In this document: one piece after another, positions 27,303-36,767 of the stretch
How the letters are laid out: every line of letters starts with the position of its first letter
Position numbering within the stretch: position 1 is the first letter of the stretch
Assembly (NCBI RefSeq): GCF_012641395.1
Contig: NZ_JABAIH010000013.1
Location: 62,001-126,000, forward strand
Reading direction: 5' to 3'
Origin: Rhizobium sp. P32RR-XVIII
Lineage (GTDB): Bacteria > Pseudomonadota > Alphaproteobacteria > Rhizobiales > Rhizobiaceae
DNA: 64,000 nt
Notes under the pieces: generated by a model
What the model saw: only the letters and a program-made list of their open reading frames with translations
Told to the model about the DNA's origin: nothing
Database searches by the model: none
Program-made: the position numbers and the translations under genes

Positions 27303-28919
27303 ATGAGTGTTTCACGCAGAGAGTTTCTTATTCAGTCGGGACTGATCACGGCTGCTGCGGCTGTCGGATCGACCGTCGGTTTCGCACCAGCAACGGCCGC
27401 CGACAACGATACCATCACGATCGCGCTTGCGTCCCGTGCTCCCGTCGGTCTCAATCCGCAACAGACCGGGCTGAACGGCGGCGACAACTGGGGTGTCAAC
27501 CAGATTTACGATACGCTGGTCAAACCACCCGAGGGCCGCTGGGCTGTCAAGCCAGACGAGTTCCTGCCGAGCATCGCTGAAAGCTGGGAGTCGTCGGAGG
27601 ATGCCAAGACCTGGACCTACAAGATCCGCAAGGGTGTGAAGTTTCACAAGAACTACGGCCAAGTCACTGCCGACGACGTCGTCTTTACCTTCGGGCGTCA
27701 GATCGATCCGAAGCTGGTGACCGCGAATAAGGTGTTCTACGCAAACATTCAGTCCTGCGAAGCCGTCGATCCCATGACCGTGCGCTTCACGTTGAAGCGG
27801 CCGGACCCGCTCTTCAACGGAAGCTGCGCCTCCACGCTCAGCGTCTCGATCATCTCCAAGAAGGCATTCGAGGAGAAGGGAGAGGGCTTCAATACGGACC
27901 CGATTGGAACCGGGCCTTACCAGTTGCAGTCTTTCAGTCCGACGGATGGTCTGCACCTCGTTGCATTTCCGGAGCACTTCGAGGGGCCGCCGGCGACGCC
28001 GAACCTCCGCATCACGTTCATCGCGGATACGACGGCCAGAACCCTGGCGTTCGCATCCGGCCAGGTCGACATGATTGAGGGCGTACGTGCGCCGGGTTGG
28101 GTCAATTCCATGAAGCAGCGCTCGGCAAGCACGATCTTCGACGCCACTGCACCGGGAAGCCATAACACGCTAAACATCAATCTGACGCGAAAGCCGCTCG
28201 ACAATCTGAAGGTACGCCAGGCAATCCGGTATGGCATCGACAATGCTGCGATCGCGGCCGCTTTCCAGGGCATCGCCAGCCCAATGGTGGGGATCATCGC
28301 GTCGCAGTTTTCCGGGTCCGTCAAGGCAGAGGATTTGCCGCCGGAGCTACAGTACAAGCCCGATCCGGAGAAGGCCAAGGCGCTGCTTGCCGAGGCGGGT
28401 TTCCCGAATGGCGTAACCATTCCCTGCTATGTCAGCCAGCGTGAGGACTATGCCTCCATCATGCTGATGATCCAGGAGCAGTTGCGCGCTGCCAACATCA
28501 ACCTCGATCTGAAGATCATCGATCACACCACGTTCCATTCCGACAATCGCCAGGACAAGAACGCGCTTGCCCTCTACTCCTCCAGCTTCCCGCCGGTACC
28601 CACGCTGACACTGTCGTCGCAGTTAGCAGCCTCGGCGGTAGTCAAGGCTGACGGCAAGGGGCAGGGCAATTACAGCCACTATGGCGTCGCCATTCCCGGC
28701 ATCGACGACCTGCTCGCAAGAGCCCAGAATGAACCGAATTTCGACAAGCGCATCCTCCTCATTCAAGAGGCCGAAAAGAAGGTTCTCACCGATCTTCCGT
28801 TGCTCGGCATTATCGCGCTGTCATACGTGATCGCCCGCAATCCTCGCGTTGATATCGGCTACAAGGTCGAATCCGGCCCGGCCTACTGGTCGCTTGCAAA
28901 AGCCAAGCGCGTCGCCTGA
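27303..28919 (+). CDS. ABC importer substrate-binding protein, family 5 (oligopeptide/Dpp type)
   Basis: 538 residues from ATG 27303 after GGGAGGAAGG. A twin-arginine signal (MSVSRREFLIQSG, Ala-rich to about 33) suggests Tat export to the periplasm, which is common in this family in rhizobia. The SBP_bac_5 pattern is clear (LAESWE-like IAESWESSEDAKTWTYKIRK, GVKFH, TADDVVFTF, NLTRKPLDNLKVRQAIRYGID). It is the binding protein of the permeases and ATPase that follow. The linked enzymes argue for a non-peptide acid ligand. Confidence 0.92.
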   Translation: MSVSRREFLIQSGLITAAAAVGSTVGFAPATAADNDTITIALASRAPVGLNPQQTGLNGGDNWGVNQIYDTLVKPPEGRWAVKPDEFLPSIAESWESSEDAKTWTYKIRKGVKFHKNYGQVTADDVVFTFGRQIDPKLVTANKVFYANIQSCEAVDPMTVRFTLKRPDPLFNGSCASTLSVSIISKKAFEEKGEGFNTDPIGTGPYQLQSFSPTDGLHLVAFPEHFEGPPATPNLRITFIADTTARTLAFASGQVDMIEGVRAPGWVNSMKQRSASTIFDATAPGSHNTLNINLTRKPLDNLKVRQAIRYGIDNAAIAAAFQGIASPMVGIIASQFSGSVKAEDLPPELQYKPDPEKAKALLAEAGFPNGVTIPCYVSQREDYASIMLMIQEQLRAANINLDLKIIDHTTFHSDNRQDKNALALYSSSFPPVPTLTLSSQLAASAVVKADGKGQGNYSHYGVAIPGIDDLLARAQNEPNFDKRILLIQEAEKKVLTDLPLLGIIALSYVIARNPRVDIGYKVESGPAYWSLAKAKRVA

Positions 28920-28930
28920 GGGAGGTCGCC

Positions 28931-29863
28931 ATGCCCGGCATTGTTTCCGTCAAGCTGCTTGACGCCATACCTACGGTCTTTCTGGTCCTGACACTCGTGT
29001 TTGTGGCCTTGCGGATCCTGCCGGGCGACCCCGCGCTCGTGGCGCTAGGAGACTACGCAACGCCGGAACAGCTCGCGCTGTTCCGGTCCCAAACAGGCCT
29101 CGACGCTCCACTCTGGCATCAATATCTGACATTCCTATGGGATATGGTTCGCCTTCATTTCGGCAACTCTTTGATGCAGCACAGGCCAGTCACCGACATC
29201 ATTGCCGAAAACCTGCCCTATACGATCGAGCTCACGCTCTTCGCCACGCTTCTTGGCGTTATCTTCGGCCTGCCGTTCGGGGTTCTTGCAGCTGTCAAGC
29301 GCAACCGAATGCCCGATTCGGGGATGCGGATATTCTCGTTGATCGGGTATGCGATTCCGGATTTCTATCTTGGCGCGCTGCTGCTTATCGCCTTCGCGCT
29401 CAATCTTGGATGGTTCCCGATCAACGGTGGCGGGGCGGGCCTTGTCGATCGCCTGTACCATCTCGTCTTGCCGGCGATTACCCTCGCCATGGTAAAGGTC
29501 GCATTTCTTGGACGTCTAACCCGGACGTCGCTGCTGGAAGTTCTTTCGAAGGACTATATGCGCACGGCCAAGGCCAAGGGCGTGTCCCAGCGCAACATCA
29601 TCTACAAGCATGGCCTGCGCAACGCGCTCCTGCCTGTCGTCACCGGCGTTGGGCTCAGTATTCTTGCGACGTTGTCCGGCTCGGTTGCGATAGAGTTGGT
29701 ATTTAACAGGCCGGGCATCGGCGAAACGCTGATCGACGCGATCCAGGTGCGCGATTATCCTCTGATCCAAGGAGGCGTTGTGGTCTTCGCGTTCTCGGTC
29801 GTTCTCGTCAATCTTCTCGTCGACATCGTCTACACGCTCGTCGATCCACGGATCAGGGGATAA
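28931..29863 (+). CDS. ABC importer permease (DppB type)
   Basis: 310 residues with an N-terminal helix (TVFLVLTLVFVALRIL) followed by PGDPALVALG, the DppB signature, then about five more helices. The ATPase-contacting loop is YMRTAKAKGVSQRNIIYKHG. It starts 11 bp after the binding-protein gene with GGGAGG before ATG. Confidence 0.93.
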   Translation: MPGIVSVKLLDAIPTVFLVLTLVFVALRILPGDPALVALGDYATPEQLALFRSQTGLDAPLWHQYLTFLWDMVRLHFGNSLMQHRPVTDIIAENLPYTIELTLFATLLGVIFGLPFGVLAAVKRNRMPDSGMRIFSLIGYAIPDFYLGALLLIAFALNLGWFPINGGGAGLVDRLYHLVLPAITLAMVKVAFLGRLTRTSLLEVLSKDYMRTAKAKGVSQRNIIYKHGLRNALLPVVTGVGLSILATLSGSVAIELVFNRPGIGETLIDAIQVRDYPLIQGGVVVFAFSVVLVNLLVDIVYTLVDPRIRG

Positions 29864-29867
29864 GGAA

Positions 29868-30746
29868 ATGGCCATTGCCGACAATGCACCTGTCGTCGTC
29901 ATCGAGACGAGCTATTTCGATTTCATTCGACGTGCCATCTTTTCCAAACCGTCAACGATCTGTGCCACGGTCGTCATTGCTCTCTTCAGCGTGATTGCAA
30001 TCTTTGCGCCGTGGATTGCACCATATGATCCACTGAAGCAGAGCTATTTTGCCATCAGCGCCTATCCGTCGCGAGAGTATTGGCTTGGTACCGATCAATT
30101 CGGTCGTGACGTCCTCTCGAGGCTGATTTATGGGTCGCGAAATTCGTTGATTTTCGGCTTGCTTGCGCCCTTCTTTGCTGCGTTGATTGGAACAACGCTC
30201 GGAGTGGTCGCTGGTTATTTTGGCGGTGTTACCGACCGTCTTGTCACCCGGATGATCGATCTGCTGATGGCATTTCCCGAGCTTCTGCTTGCCATTATCA
30301 TCTCTGCCGCACTCGGCGGCGGGTTCTGGAACGTTCTCGGTGTCTTGACCATTGCCTTCGTCCCGGGGTTTGCGCGTGTGTCGCGCGCCTCGACATTGTC
30401 GATCAAGCAGGAGCCTTACATCGAAGCGGCGAAAGCCATCGGAGTAAGGACGCCTGTCATCCTGGTTCGACATGTACTGCCGAACATCTCGGCCCCCATC
30501 GTTCTGCTGCTCACACTGTGGATCGCCTCGGCAATCCGCCTTGAGGCCGCCTTGAGCTTTCTTGGAATCGGCACCCAGCCACCACAAGCAAGCTGGGGCA
30601 ACATCATTCGCGATGGGCTGAGCAATGTGTTCGGTTCGCCCTGGTCGATCATTGGCGCAGGCCTGGCAATCACCGTCGTGGTTCTTGCGTTCAATGTCAT
30701 CGGAGACTCCGTGCGAGACGCACTTGACCCCGAAGCAGCCGAATGA
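29868..30746 (+). CDS. ABC importer permease (DppC type)
   Basis: 292 residues from ATG 29868 (TAAGGA before it), 4 bp after the DppB stop. N-terminal helix TICATVVIALFSVIAIFAPWIAPYDP, then GTDQFGRDVLSRLIYGSR, the DppC landmark; EAA-like loop EPYIEAAKAIGVRTPVILVRH. Pairs with the DppB-type protein. Confidence 0.93.
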   Translation: MAIADNAPVVVIETSYFDFIRRAIFSKPSTICATVVIALFSVIAIFAPWIAPYDPLKQSYFAISAYPSREYWLGTDQFGRDVLSRLIYGSRNSLIFGLLAPFFAALIGTTLGVVAGYFGGVTDRLVTRMIDLLMAFPELLLAIIISAALGGGFWNVLGVLTIAFVPGFARVSRASTLSIKQEPYIEAAKAIGVRTPVILVRHVLPNISAPIVLLLTLWIASAIRLEAALSFLGIGTQPPQASWGNIIRDGLSNVFGSPWSIIGAGLAITVVVLAFNVIGDSVRDALDPEAAE

Positions 30747-30780
30747 CCAGCGATCGCGAAGGGAAAAGGCGGTGAACAGC

Positions 30781-32655
30781 ATGATAACGACACCTGCTCA
30801 GACGCTCCATTCAGGGAGCGGCGTCGACGTCAAAGCCAGGCCGGTGCTGGCAGTCGACAATCTCCGGACCTCCTTTCACACGGCTGGCGGTTGGACCGAA
30901 GTCGTGAAGGGCGTTTCATTCAACGTCCACGCGGGGGAGACGCTCGCGGTCGTTGGCGAATCGGGCTCCGGCAAGAGCGTAACGGCCTTCTCCATCATGC
31001 GGTTACTGTCGGATGAACGGGCGAGGATCGAAGGCTCCGTCCGGCTCGACGGTCGTGATCTGTTGAGACTTCCCGAAGAGGAAATGCGCGGGGTTCGCGG
31101 CAACGCCATTTCGATGATTTTCCAGGAGGCGATGACCAGCCTGAACCCGGTCTTCACAATCGGACAGCAGATTGTCGAGTCGCTGAGGATCCATCGCTCC
31201 ATGACTGGCGCGCAGGCTGAGATGGAGGCGATCAGTCTTCTGGAACGCGTGAAAATCCCGGCGGCGAAGGCCCGCTACAACGACTATCCTCACAGCTTCT
31301 CGGGTGGGATGCGCCAGCGGGCGATGATTGCGATGGCACTTGCCTGCCGCCCCAAGGTCCTCATCGCCGATGAGCCCACGACAGCTCTTGACGTCACGAT
31401 CCAGGCAGAAATTCTGAGCCTCATTAGGGAATTGCAAACCGAAGAGCAGATGGCCGTCATGTTCATCACCCACGACATGGGGGTGGTGGCCGAGATCGCG
31501 GAACGGACCGTTGTCATGCTTCGAGGCGAGGCGGTCGAAACCGGCACGACCGAGGAGATTTTCCGAAGGGCGAAGCATCCCTACACGCGGGCACTGCTGC
31601 ATGCTGTGCCGGTGCTCGGGTCGATGAACGGTGAGGCTGCCCCGAAGCGCTTCCCGATCATCGATCAGCAGACCGGTGAGCCGAGGCAAGCCAGCCCTTC
31701 CATTGCTTCTATCGCGTCGAGCACGCAGCCCGCACTGGAGGTGGAAGGGCTGACGACACGTTTCGATATCCGTTCGGGGCTGTTCGGCAAGGTCAACAAT
31801 CGTATCCACGCGGTCGAGAATGTGTCCTTCAAGTTGATGCAAGGGGAGACATTGTCCCTTGTCGGCGAATCTGGATGCGGCAAATCGACGATCGGACGCT
31901 CGATCATGCGCCTCATCGAACCGAAATCGGGTTCAATCCGCATCATGGGCGAGGAAATCATGGCCATGGCTCCTCGCCAGGTGAGGGCGGCGAGGCGTAA
32001 CATCCAGATGATTTTCCAGGATCCCTTCGCCAGTCTGAACCCCCGCCGCTCGGTTGGACAAGCCATAGCCGAGCCGTTCCTCACGCATCGCCTCGGGACG
32101 AAGGAGCAGGCGGAACGGAAGGTCGCAGAACTGCTCGAACAGGTCGGCCTGCAGCCCTTAATGGCCAGCCGACTTCCTCATCAGTTTTCCGGCGGTCAAC
32201 GCCAGCGCATCTGTATAGCCCGGGCGCTGGCGCTCGCTCCAAGGATCATTGTTGCAGATGAATCGGTGTCTGCGCTTGATGTCTCCGTGAAGGCTCAGGT
32301 TATCAATCTCATGATGGAGCTTCAGGAAAGGCTCGGCCTTTCATTTCTCTTCATTTCGCACGACATGGCGGTCGTGGAGCGCATCAGCCACAAGGTTGCC
32401 GTGCTTTACCTTGGGGAGATTGTCGAATTCGGATCGCGAGAGGAGATATTTACCAATCCCCAACACTCCTACACCAAGCGGCTGCTCTCTGCCGTGCCGT
32501 TGCCGGATCCCGATAGACGGAAGAGCACGCGTGCATTGACTGCACGAGAGATCAAAAATCCAATCCGAGCCCGAGATTATGTCCCGCCTGAACGACACTA
32601 CCGCAAGCTATCCGACAGCCATATCGTCATGGAAGAACAGGGCGATACGCCTTAG
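30781..32655 (+). CDS. Fused dipeptide-type ABC ATPase (DppD-DppF)
   Basis: 624 residues from ATG 30781 (GTG 30772 is an in-frame alternative). Two complete ATP-binding halves in one chain. First half: GESGSGKSVT, FSGGMRQRAMIAMAL, LIADEPTTALDVT. Second half: GESGCGKSTIGRSI, FSGGQRQRICIARAL, IVADESVSALDVS, with Ser where Pro is usual in the Walker B segment. Each half ends in the oligopeptide-type C-terminal region (KHPYTRALLHAVP; NPQHSYTKRLLSAVP). Fusion of DppD and DppF is common in rhizobia. Last gene of the operon; no terminator hairpin is obvious after it. Confidence 0.93.
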   Translation: MITTPAQTLHSGSGVDVKARPVLAVDNLRTSFHTAGGWTEVVKGVSFNVHAGETLAVVGESGSGKSVTAFSIMRLLSDERARIEGSVRLDGRDLLRLPEEEMRGVRGNAISMIFQEAMTSLNPVFTIGQQIVESLRIHRSMTGAQAEMEAISLLERVKIPAAKARYNDYPHSFSGGMRQRAMIAMALACRPKVLIADEPTTALDVTIQAEILSLIRELQTEEQMAVMFITHDMGVVAEIAERTVVMLRGEAVETGTTEEIFRRAKHPYTRALLHAVPVLGSMNGEAAPKRFPIIDQQTGEPRQASPSIASIASSTQPALEVEGLTTRFDIRSGLFGKVNNRIHAVENVSFKLMQGETLSLVGESGCGKSTIGRSIMRLIEPKSGSIRIMGEEIMAMAPRQVRAARRNIQMIFQDPFASLNPRRSVGQAIAEPFLTHRLGTKEQAERKVAELLEQVGLQPLMASRLPHQFSGGQRQRICIARALALAPRIIVADESVSALDVSVKAQVINLMMELQERLGLSFLFISHDMAVVERISHKVAVLYLGEIVEFGSREEIFTNPQHSYTKRLLSAVPLPDPDRRKSTRALTAREIKNPIRARDYVPPERHYRKLSDSHIVMEEQGDTP

Positions 32656-33113
32656 GTTGTGCAGGGATATCACTCACCCACATGAGAGGACGAGGTTTAG
32701 AGGGTAATATGCGGAGCGCTGGCGATAGCACCATAGAGGCGTCGCCTATCAGGCTCGGCGCCAATCTGCATGCTGATCTCGGCATTCTGAAATTTCGACA
32801 CCCAGAAAGATAAAGATTCTTGCACCGGACGATGCTCTTCTACAATCAATATCAGTTGTGGATCAAAACAAGTCGGCAGCTTTTGCGACATCCAGGCATT
32901 GCCGCGGAAGCGGTCTCATTCAGCGATGTAGTCCTCTATTGTCGTATGACAGCCGATACGAAACCCGCAATGCCCGCCTTGAAAGGAGTCGAACCGACGA
33001 CCGGGCAATTTCCCTCGTGTGGCTATTATTGATTTATGGACTTGAGAATGCCGTCAGGCTCGACGATAGTACTGACCGTTGACATCCAAACTTCCCGGGA
33101 TAAACAGATCCGA
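32656..33113. other. Intergenic stretch, one repeat, no gene
   Basis: About 460 bases between the ABC operon and the phthalate segment. Only short frames without motifs. It contains the left copy (32978-33040) of a 63-bp direct repeat whose other copy is at 50120-50183. Confidence 0.5.
32978..33040 (+). repeat. 63-bp direct repeat, left copy
   Basis: Begins CTTGAAAGGAGTCGAACCGA and ends TTGATTTATGGA. The first 46 bases differ from 50120-50165 at three positions; the last part is more diverged. Same orientation, 17.1 kb apart, bracketing the phthalate genes. Confidence 0.75.
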
Positions 33114-33566
33114 TCAAGCAGCGACATCCTCTGAGCCACCCAGTCTGCCGATGAGATCCGAAACAGTCATCACCTCTCGCATCGGCAATGCGTCGTATGA
33201 TCCGTCTTCTTCAACACTATAAGACAGCCCGTCCCCTTCCCAGAGCCACCAATAAACGACCCCGCCTTGCTTATCACGGATCGGCATCTTGAATGTCGGG
33301 AACGACTTGAAATCACTTGGGATAGGAAGTGCACCAATTTTGCGGCCAACAAGCATCCCCGTTTCGAGCGCACCACCCAATGGGAACGTCGCGATGAACG
33401 CTGTGGGATTTTCTGATAGTCCAGCCAGGTCTTTTACGGCCTCCGCGCGCAGGCCCCTGAAGAAGCGGACCACCTCCGGATAGGCGGGATGGATGTGGGT
33501 CACCTGAGCGTAACCAAGGCCCGCAGAAGTTTCGATTTCGATAATGTCACCAGGCTGCAATCGCAT
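33114..33566 (-). CDS. Hypothetical protein at the end of the phthalate operon
   Basis: 150 residues, 22 bp after the decarboxylase gene on the same strand. The N-terminus MRLQPGDIIEIETSAGLGYA reads like a small beta-barrel, somewhat like the start of Imm26-type immunity proteins, and the C-terminal half is rich in Trp/Gly/Asp (VVYWWLWEGDGLSYSVEEDG). No signal peptide, membrane helix or catalytic motif is seen. Composition and codon use fit a real gene. Position suggests co-transcription with pht5, pht4 and pht2; function unknown. Confidence 0.65.
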   Translation of the reverse strand: MRLQPGDIIEIETSAGLGYAQVTHIHPAYPEVVRFFRGLRAEAVKDLAGLSENPTAFIATFPLGGALETGMLVGRKIGALPIPSDFKSFPTFKMPIRDKQGGVVYWWLWEGDGLSYSVEEDGSYDALPMREVMTVSDLIGRLGGSEDVAA

Positions 33567-33588
33567 TGTCTGAATCCTAATTTGGACC

Positions 33589-34581
33589 TTACAGGCTATA
33601 AGCTTCGATGGTCGCTGGGTGAAATAACTCTTCAGCCTTCACTCGACGTGGCGAGAGCCCTTGCTCGAAATGATATCGTAAGAAAGTGTCGAGCGTTGCA
33701 AGGTTCGGCGGTAAGCCATAGGGCCAGAGATCCGGCCCCATGATCGATCGGGCACGGCTAAGATTGTCCTCAACGAAAGGCATTGTGACCTTTGTCGCAG
33801 AGGTGTCGGCTAAAGCTTCTTCGGCAAGCCGCTTGGACTTCGTAAACGCCTTCAGCAATGCTCCTGGGAGCCAGGGATTTGCATCAGCCAAGGAGCGCCG
33901 CAAACCAAGAACGTGCATAATGGGGAAGATCTTGGTCCGGTTGAAATATGCCTCGGCCTCTCCAACGGTATCTGAGAACAACCTTCCAATCGCCGGATCG
34001 CCTTCATCGAAACACCGCGGCGCGCGCGGGCCGACGAACCCATCGATTTCGCCCCGTTGCAACATGCCATTCAGGGTCTCGCCTTCGGGCGCATCGACGA
34101 GCTTGATTTCAGGAGGAAGTATCACTTTGATTTTTTCCGGCCTGCCAGGCGTGTCCATGCCACCTCGCACCCAAGTTATCTCTGCTGGCTTCACGCCATA
34201 TTCGTCACCGAGTATCCCCCGGAACCAGACGTTGGCCGAAAGCTGATATTCGGCGATCCCGATCCGTCGTCCGCGAAGATCAGATGGAGCGTTTATCCCG
34301 CGGTCCTTGCGAACGTATATGGACGTATGGCGGAAAGCTCGCGAAAGAAAGACAGGAACTGCAACATAGTGAGGTTCGCCGCGAGCGACCGAGATCGAAT
34401 AAGATGAGAGAGACAGTTCGCTGATGTCGAAAGCGGCGTGGCGGAAAGCTCTAAAGAACATCTCTTCAGGCGAAAGCAGCATGCAGGTCGGATCGACGCC
34501 ATCGATCTGCACTCGGCCGTCAACGATTGGACGGGTACGGTCATAGTCCCCCATTGCGAGTGACAGCGAAAGATTGCTCAT
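33589..34581 (-). CDS. pht5: 4,5-dihydroxyphthalate decarboxylase
   Basis: 330 residues of the Pht5 family, which has a periplasmic-binding-protein-like fold but is cytosolic: no signal peptide is present (start LSLSLAMGDYDRTRPI). Family stretches include SPEEMFFRAFRHAAFDISEL, LRGRRIGIAEYQLSANVW and MPFVEDNLSRAR. Known members convert 4,5-dihydroxyphthalate to protocatechuate and CO2. The start codon overlaps the stop of the dehydrogenase gene (ATGA, 34578-34581). The identification rests on the family pattern and on the adjacent oxygenase, reductase and dehydrogenase. Confidence 0.85.
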   Translation of the reverse strand: MSNLSLSLAMGDYDRTRPIVDGRVQIDGVDPTCMLLSPEEMFFRAFRHAAFDISELSLSSYSISVARGEPHYVAVPVFLSRAFRHTSIYVRKDRGINAPSDLRGRRIGIAEYQLSANVWFRGILGDEYGVKPAEITWVRGGMDTPGRPEKIKVILPPEIKLVDAPEGETLNGMLQRGEIDGFVGPRAPRCFDEGDPAIGRLFSDTVGEAEAYFNRTKIFPIMHVLGLRRSLADANPWLPGALLKAFTKSKRLAEEALADTSATKVTMPFVEDNLSRARSIMGPDLWPYGLPPNLATLDTFLRYHFEQGLSPRRVKAEELFHPATIEAYSL

Positions 34582-35783
34582 GGAGTTTCTCTCAATCCTA
34601 TTTGATGTTTCAGATGAACAGGTGCTCTGGTCGCAGCCGCCTGCAAAATCGCGTGGCAGACCTCAAGGCTGGCGAGCCCCCAGGCCCCGGTTTGAGCTGG
34701 CTGGATATTCTTTCGCAACGCTGTAACGATCGCTTCTATGATTTCCGATCGTGGATACCTGAAGCGCGGGGTCGGACGGAAAACGCGTGCAGCATCATTG
34801 TAAAGATGGATGCCGTACGGGGTAATTCTCATGTCCGCTCGGTCACAGGATACGATGAGCGGGCCGAAATGCTCGTATGTTTCGGGCTCGGCGTTTTTAT
34901 GATCGCTAACGCCGTAGGTCCTGGCTGTTTTCAGCCGTACCTCTTCATCGGCATCAGCGATTTTCTCCAACGCTCTGCGAGCATTGCCGTAATTCGTTGG
35001 ATCCTTGCGCGTGCCGAGCTCGCCGATATTGTCCATCCACTCATCGCTATCGAAGTGGGCATACCCGGAGTAGGTGATGCAGGCCATCGACTCCGGAAAT
35101 GAAAGCAACGCGCTATAGGCTCCTTCGGTTGACCGTCTAGGATCCCAGCTGCCCGTCAGAGCAACAACGTCCCGGGTCAAGCCACCGGCCAGCAATCGGA
35201 CGATGTCGATCTGATGTATACCCTGAGAGAAGACGACACCTCCGCCCCGTTCAGTCTGCAGTTCTTCTGGCCGTCGCGGCCGGTAAAGAAAATCGGTGTA
35301 ATTGAAGCCATGGATAAGCCGCACCTCACCAACTTCGCCGCTGTCAATAATCGACCTCGCGAGCTGAATTTGTTGGTCGTAGCTGTGGCTCGGACCGACA
35401 AGGAGCATAACGCCGGCACTGGCGCACGCTTCAACCATAACCCGAGCATCATCCATAGAAATCGCCAGGGGCTTTTCAACCAGAACATGTTTGCCGGCGG
35501 CAGCAGCAGCCAAAACGTGTTCAACGTGCAACTCATGCGGACTGGCGATGTAAAGAAGCTCAACATCGCGGTCGCGGCACAGATCCGCGACGTTGTCGTA
35601 AGCGCGACCGCCGAACTCTCGCTCAAATGCCAACCTCGATTGCTCACGAGGTTCGCTTGCGGCGACAAGGCGAACACGGTTGTCGGACCGAAATGCGGGC
35701 AGCGTGAGCATGAACGCCCGCCCAAGTCCAACAACACCGATCCTGACGGGAGCGCCGGTTCCTGCTTCAGAGGTCAAGCACAA
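34578..35783 (-). CDS. pht4: Phthalate 4,5-cis-dihydrodiol dehydrogenase (Gfo/Idh/MocA family)
   Basis: About 400 residues, TTG at 35783 as proposed start; it overlaps the reductase gene by 17 bases. N-terminal Rossmann motif RIGVVGLGRAFMLTLPAF, then the family signature HVLVEKPLAISMDDARVMVE, and a C-terminal substrate domain (RGGGVVFSQGIHQIDIVRLL). In the Pht pathway this NAD-dependent enzyme re-aromatises the cis-dihydrodiol to 4,5-dihydroxyphthalate. The context (Rieske oxygenase, reductase, decarboxylase) supports that role over a sugar dehydrogenase. Confidence 0.85.
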   Translation of the reverse strand: MCLTSEAGTGAPVRIGVVGLGRAFMLTLPAFRSDNRVRLVAASEPREQSRLAFEREFGGRAYDNVADLCRDRDVELLYIASPHELHVEHVLAAAAAGKHVLVEKPLAISMDDARVMVEACASAGVMLLVGPSHSYDQQIQLARSIIDSGEVGEVRLIHGFNYTDFLYRPRRPEELQTERGGGVVFSQGIHQIDIVRLLAGGLTRDVVALTGSWDPRRSTEGAYSALLSFPESMACITYSGYAHFDSDEWMDNIGELGTRKDPTNYGNARRALEKIADADEEVRLKTARTYGVSDHKNAEPETYEHFGPLIVSCDRADMRITPYGIHLYNDAARVFRPTPRFRYPRSEIIEAIVTALRKNIQPAQTGAWGLASLEVCHAILQAAATRAPVHLKHQIGLRETP

Positions 35784-36717
35784 GCCCTCCCGTCTTCGCG
35801 CGTGAAACGCAAATCATGATGAAGGCGTCTTTTTCCTCGTCCATCAGGACCATGTCACGATGGTCCACCGCGCCCGAAACCAGCCGACACTTGCACGAGC
35901 CGCAGGTCCCGCTTTCGCAAGAGCTAGTGGTCTTCACTCCACTTTCCCGGACCGCTTCGAGGATAGATTTATCAGCAGGGACGGCGACCTTTTTCCCCGA
36001 CTTGGCCAGCTCGACTTCGAATGGCGTGTCGTCCGCGCGGACGACATCGACGGGCTTGAAGTCCTCGAAGTTCACCCGGCCTTCCGGCCAGTGACCTGAA
36101 ATCGACTGGATTGTATCCATGAGGGGTTTGGGCCCACAACAGTAGACATGCATGTTCTTGATTTCGACGAAGTGATCCCAGAAGTCGTAGGCCTTATCGG
36201 GATCGCCCTCGTCATGATGGACATGCACTCGCCGTCCGAACGCCTCGCGCAGTTCTTCCAGGTAAGCGGTGTCGGAAGCACTGCGCGTACAGTAGATGAT
36301 CTGAAAATCCTTGTTTTCGGCCGCGAGTGAAGCCGCCATGGCGTAGATCGGCGTAACACCTATACCGCCCGCGATCAGGAGATACTTGCTGGCCTTTTTC
36401 AGCGGAAAGCTGTTCTCAGGCGGCTCGATCGGGAGCGCCGAACCGACGACGGCATCATCGTGCATGGAGGACGATCCACCGCGCGATTGCTGCTCCTTCT
36501 TTACCGCAATGACATACTGCTTGGGCTCTCGTCCGTCCCGAACCAGTGAATACCGTCTCATCGCGCCAGATGGTGTTCTGACAGTAATGTGAGCACCTGC
36601 CTCGTATGACGGCAAGCTACGGTCATCGATCGGTTCAAGTGTGAATTCGGTGATGTAGGGCGTCAGCTCACGGCGCTGGACGACCTTCATTTCAAAAGGC
36701 GCGGTATCATCGATCAT
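35767..36717 (-). CDS. pht2: Phthalate dioxygenase reductase (FMN / 2Fe-2S, PDR/VanB type)
   Basis: 316 residues in the one-chain order FMN domain (RRYSLV, about 54-59), NAD domain (LLIAGGIGVTPIYAMAASL; YCTRSASDTAYLEEL; YCCGPKPLMDT) and C-terminal plant-type ferredoxin with the cluster cysteines CESGTCGSCKC and a later C near the end. It passes electrons from NADH to the Rieske oxygenase encoded divergently. First gene of the minus-strand operon; its promoter overlaps a MarR-like operator. Confidence 0.9.
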   Translation of the reverse strand: MIDDTAPFEMKVVQRRELTPYITEFTLEPIDDRSLPSYEAGAHITVRTPSGAMRRYSLVRDGREPKQYVIAVKKEQQSRGGSSSMHDDAVVGSALPIEPPENSFPLKKASKYLLIAGGIGVTPIYAMAASLAAENKDFQIIYCTRSASDTAYLEELREAFGRRVHVHHDEGDPDKAYDFWDHFVEIKNMHVYCCGPKPLMDTIQSISGHWPEGRVNFEDFKPVDVVRADDTPFEVELAKSGKKVAVPADKSILEAVRESGVKTTSSCESGTCGSCKCRLVSGAVDHRDMVLMDEEKDAFIMICVSRAKTGGLVLDL

Positions 36718-36767
36718 GTCGTCATCTTCTCAAAGGATATCGGCCATCCTCCTCGGCCAGTACGAAT

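Noticed and set aside
32978..33040. tRNA-like T-arm in the 63-bp repeat (complement contains GGTTCGACTCC)
   Set aside because: The flanking bases do not pair as a T-stem and no acceptor, D or anticodon arm can be drawn.
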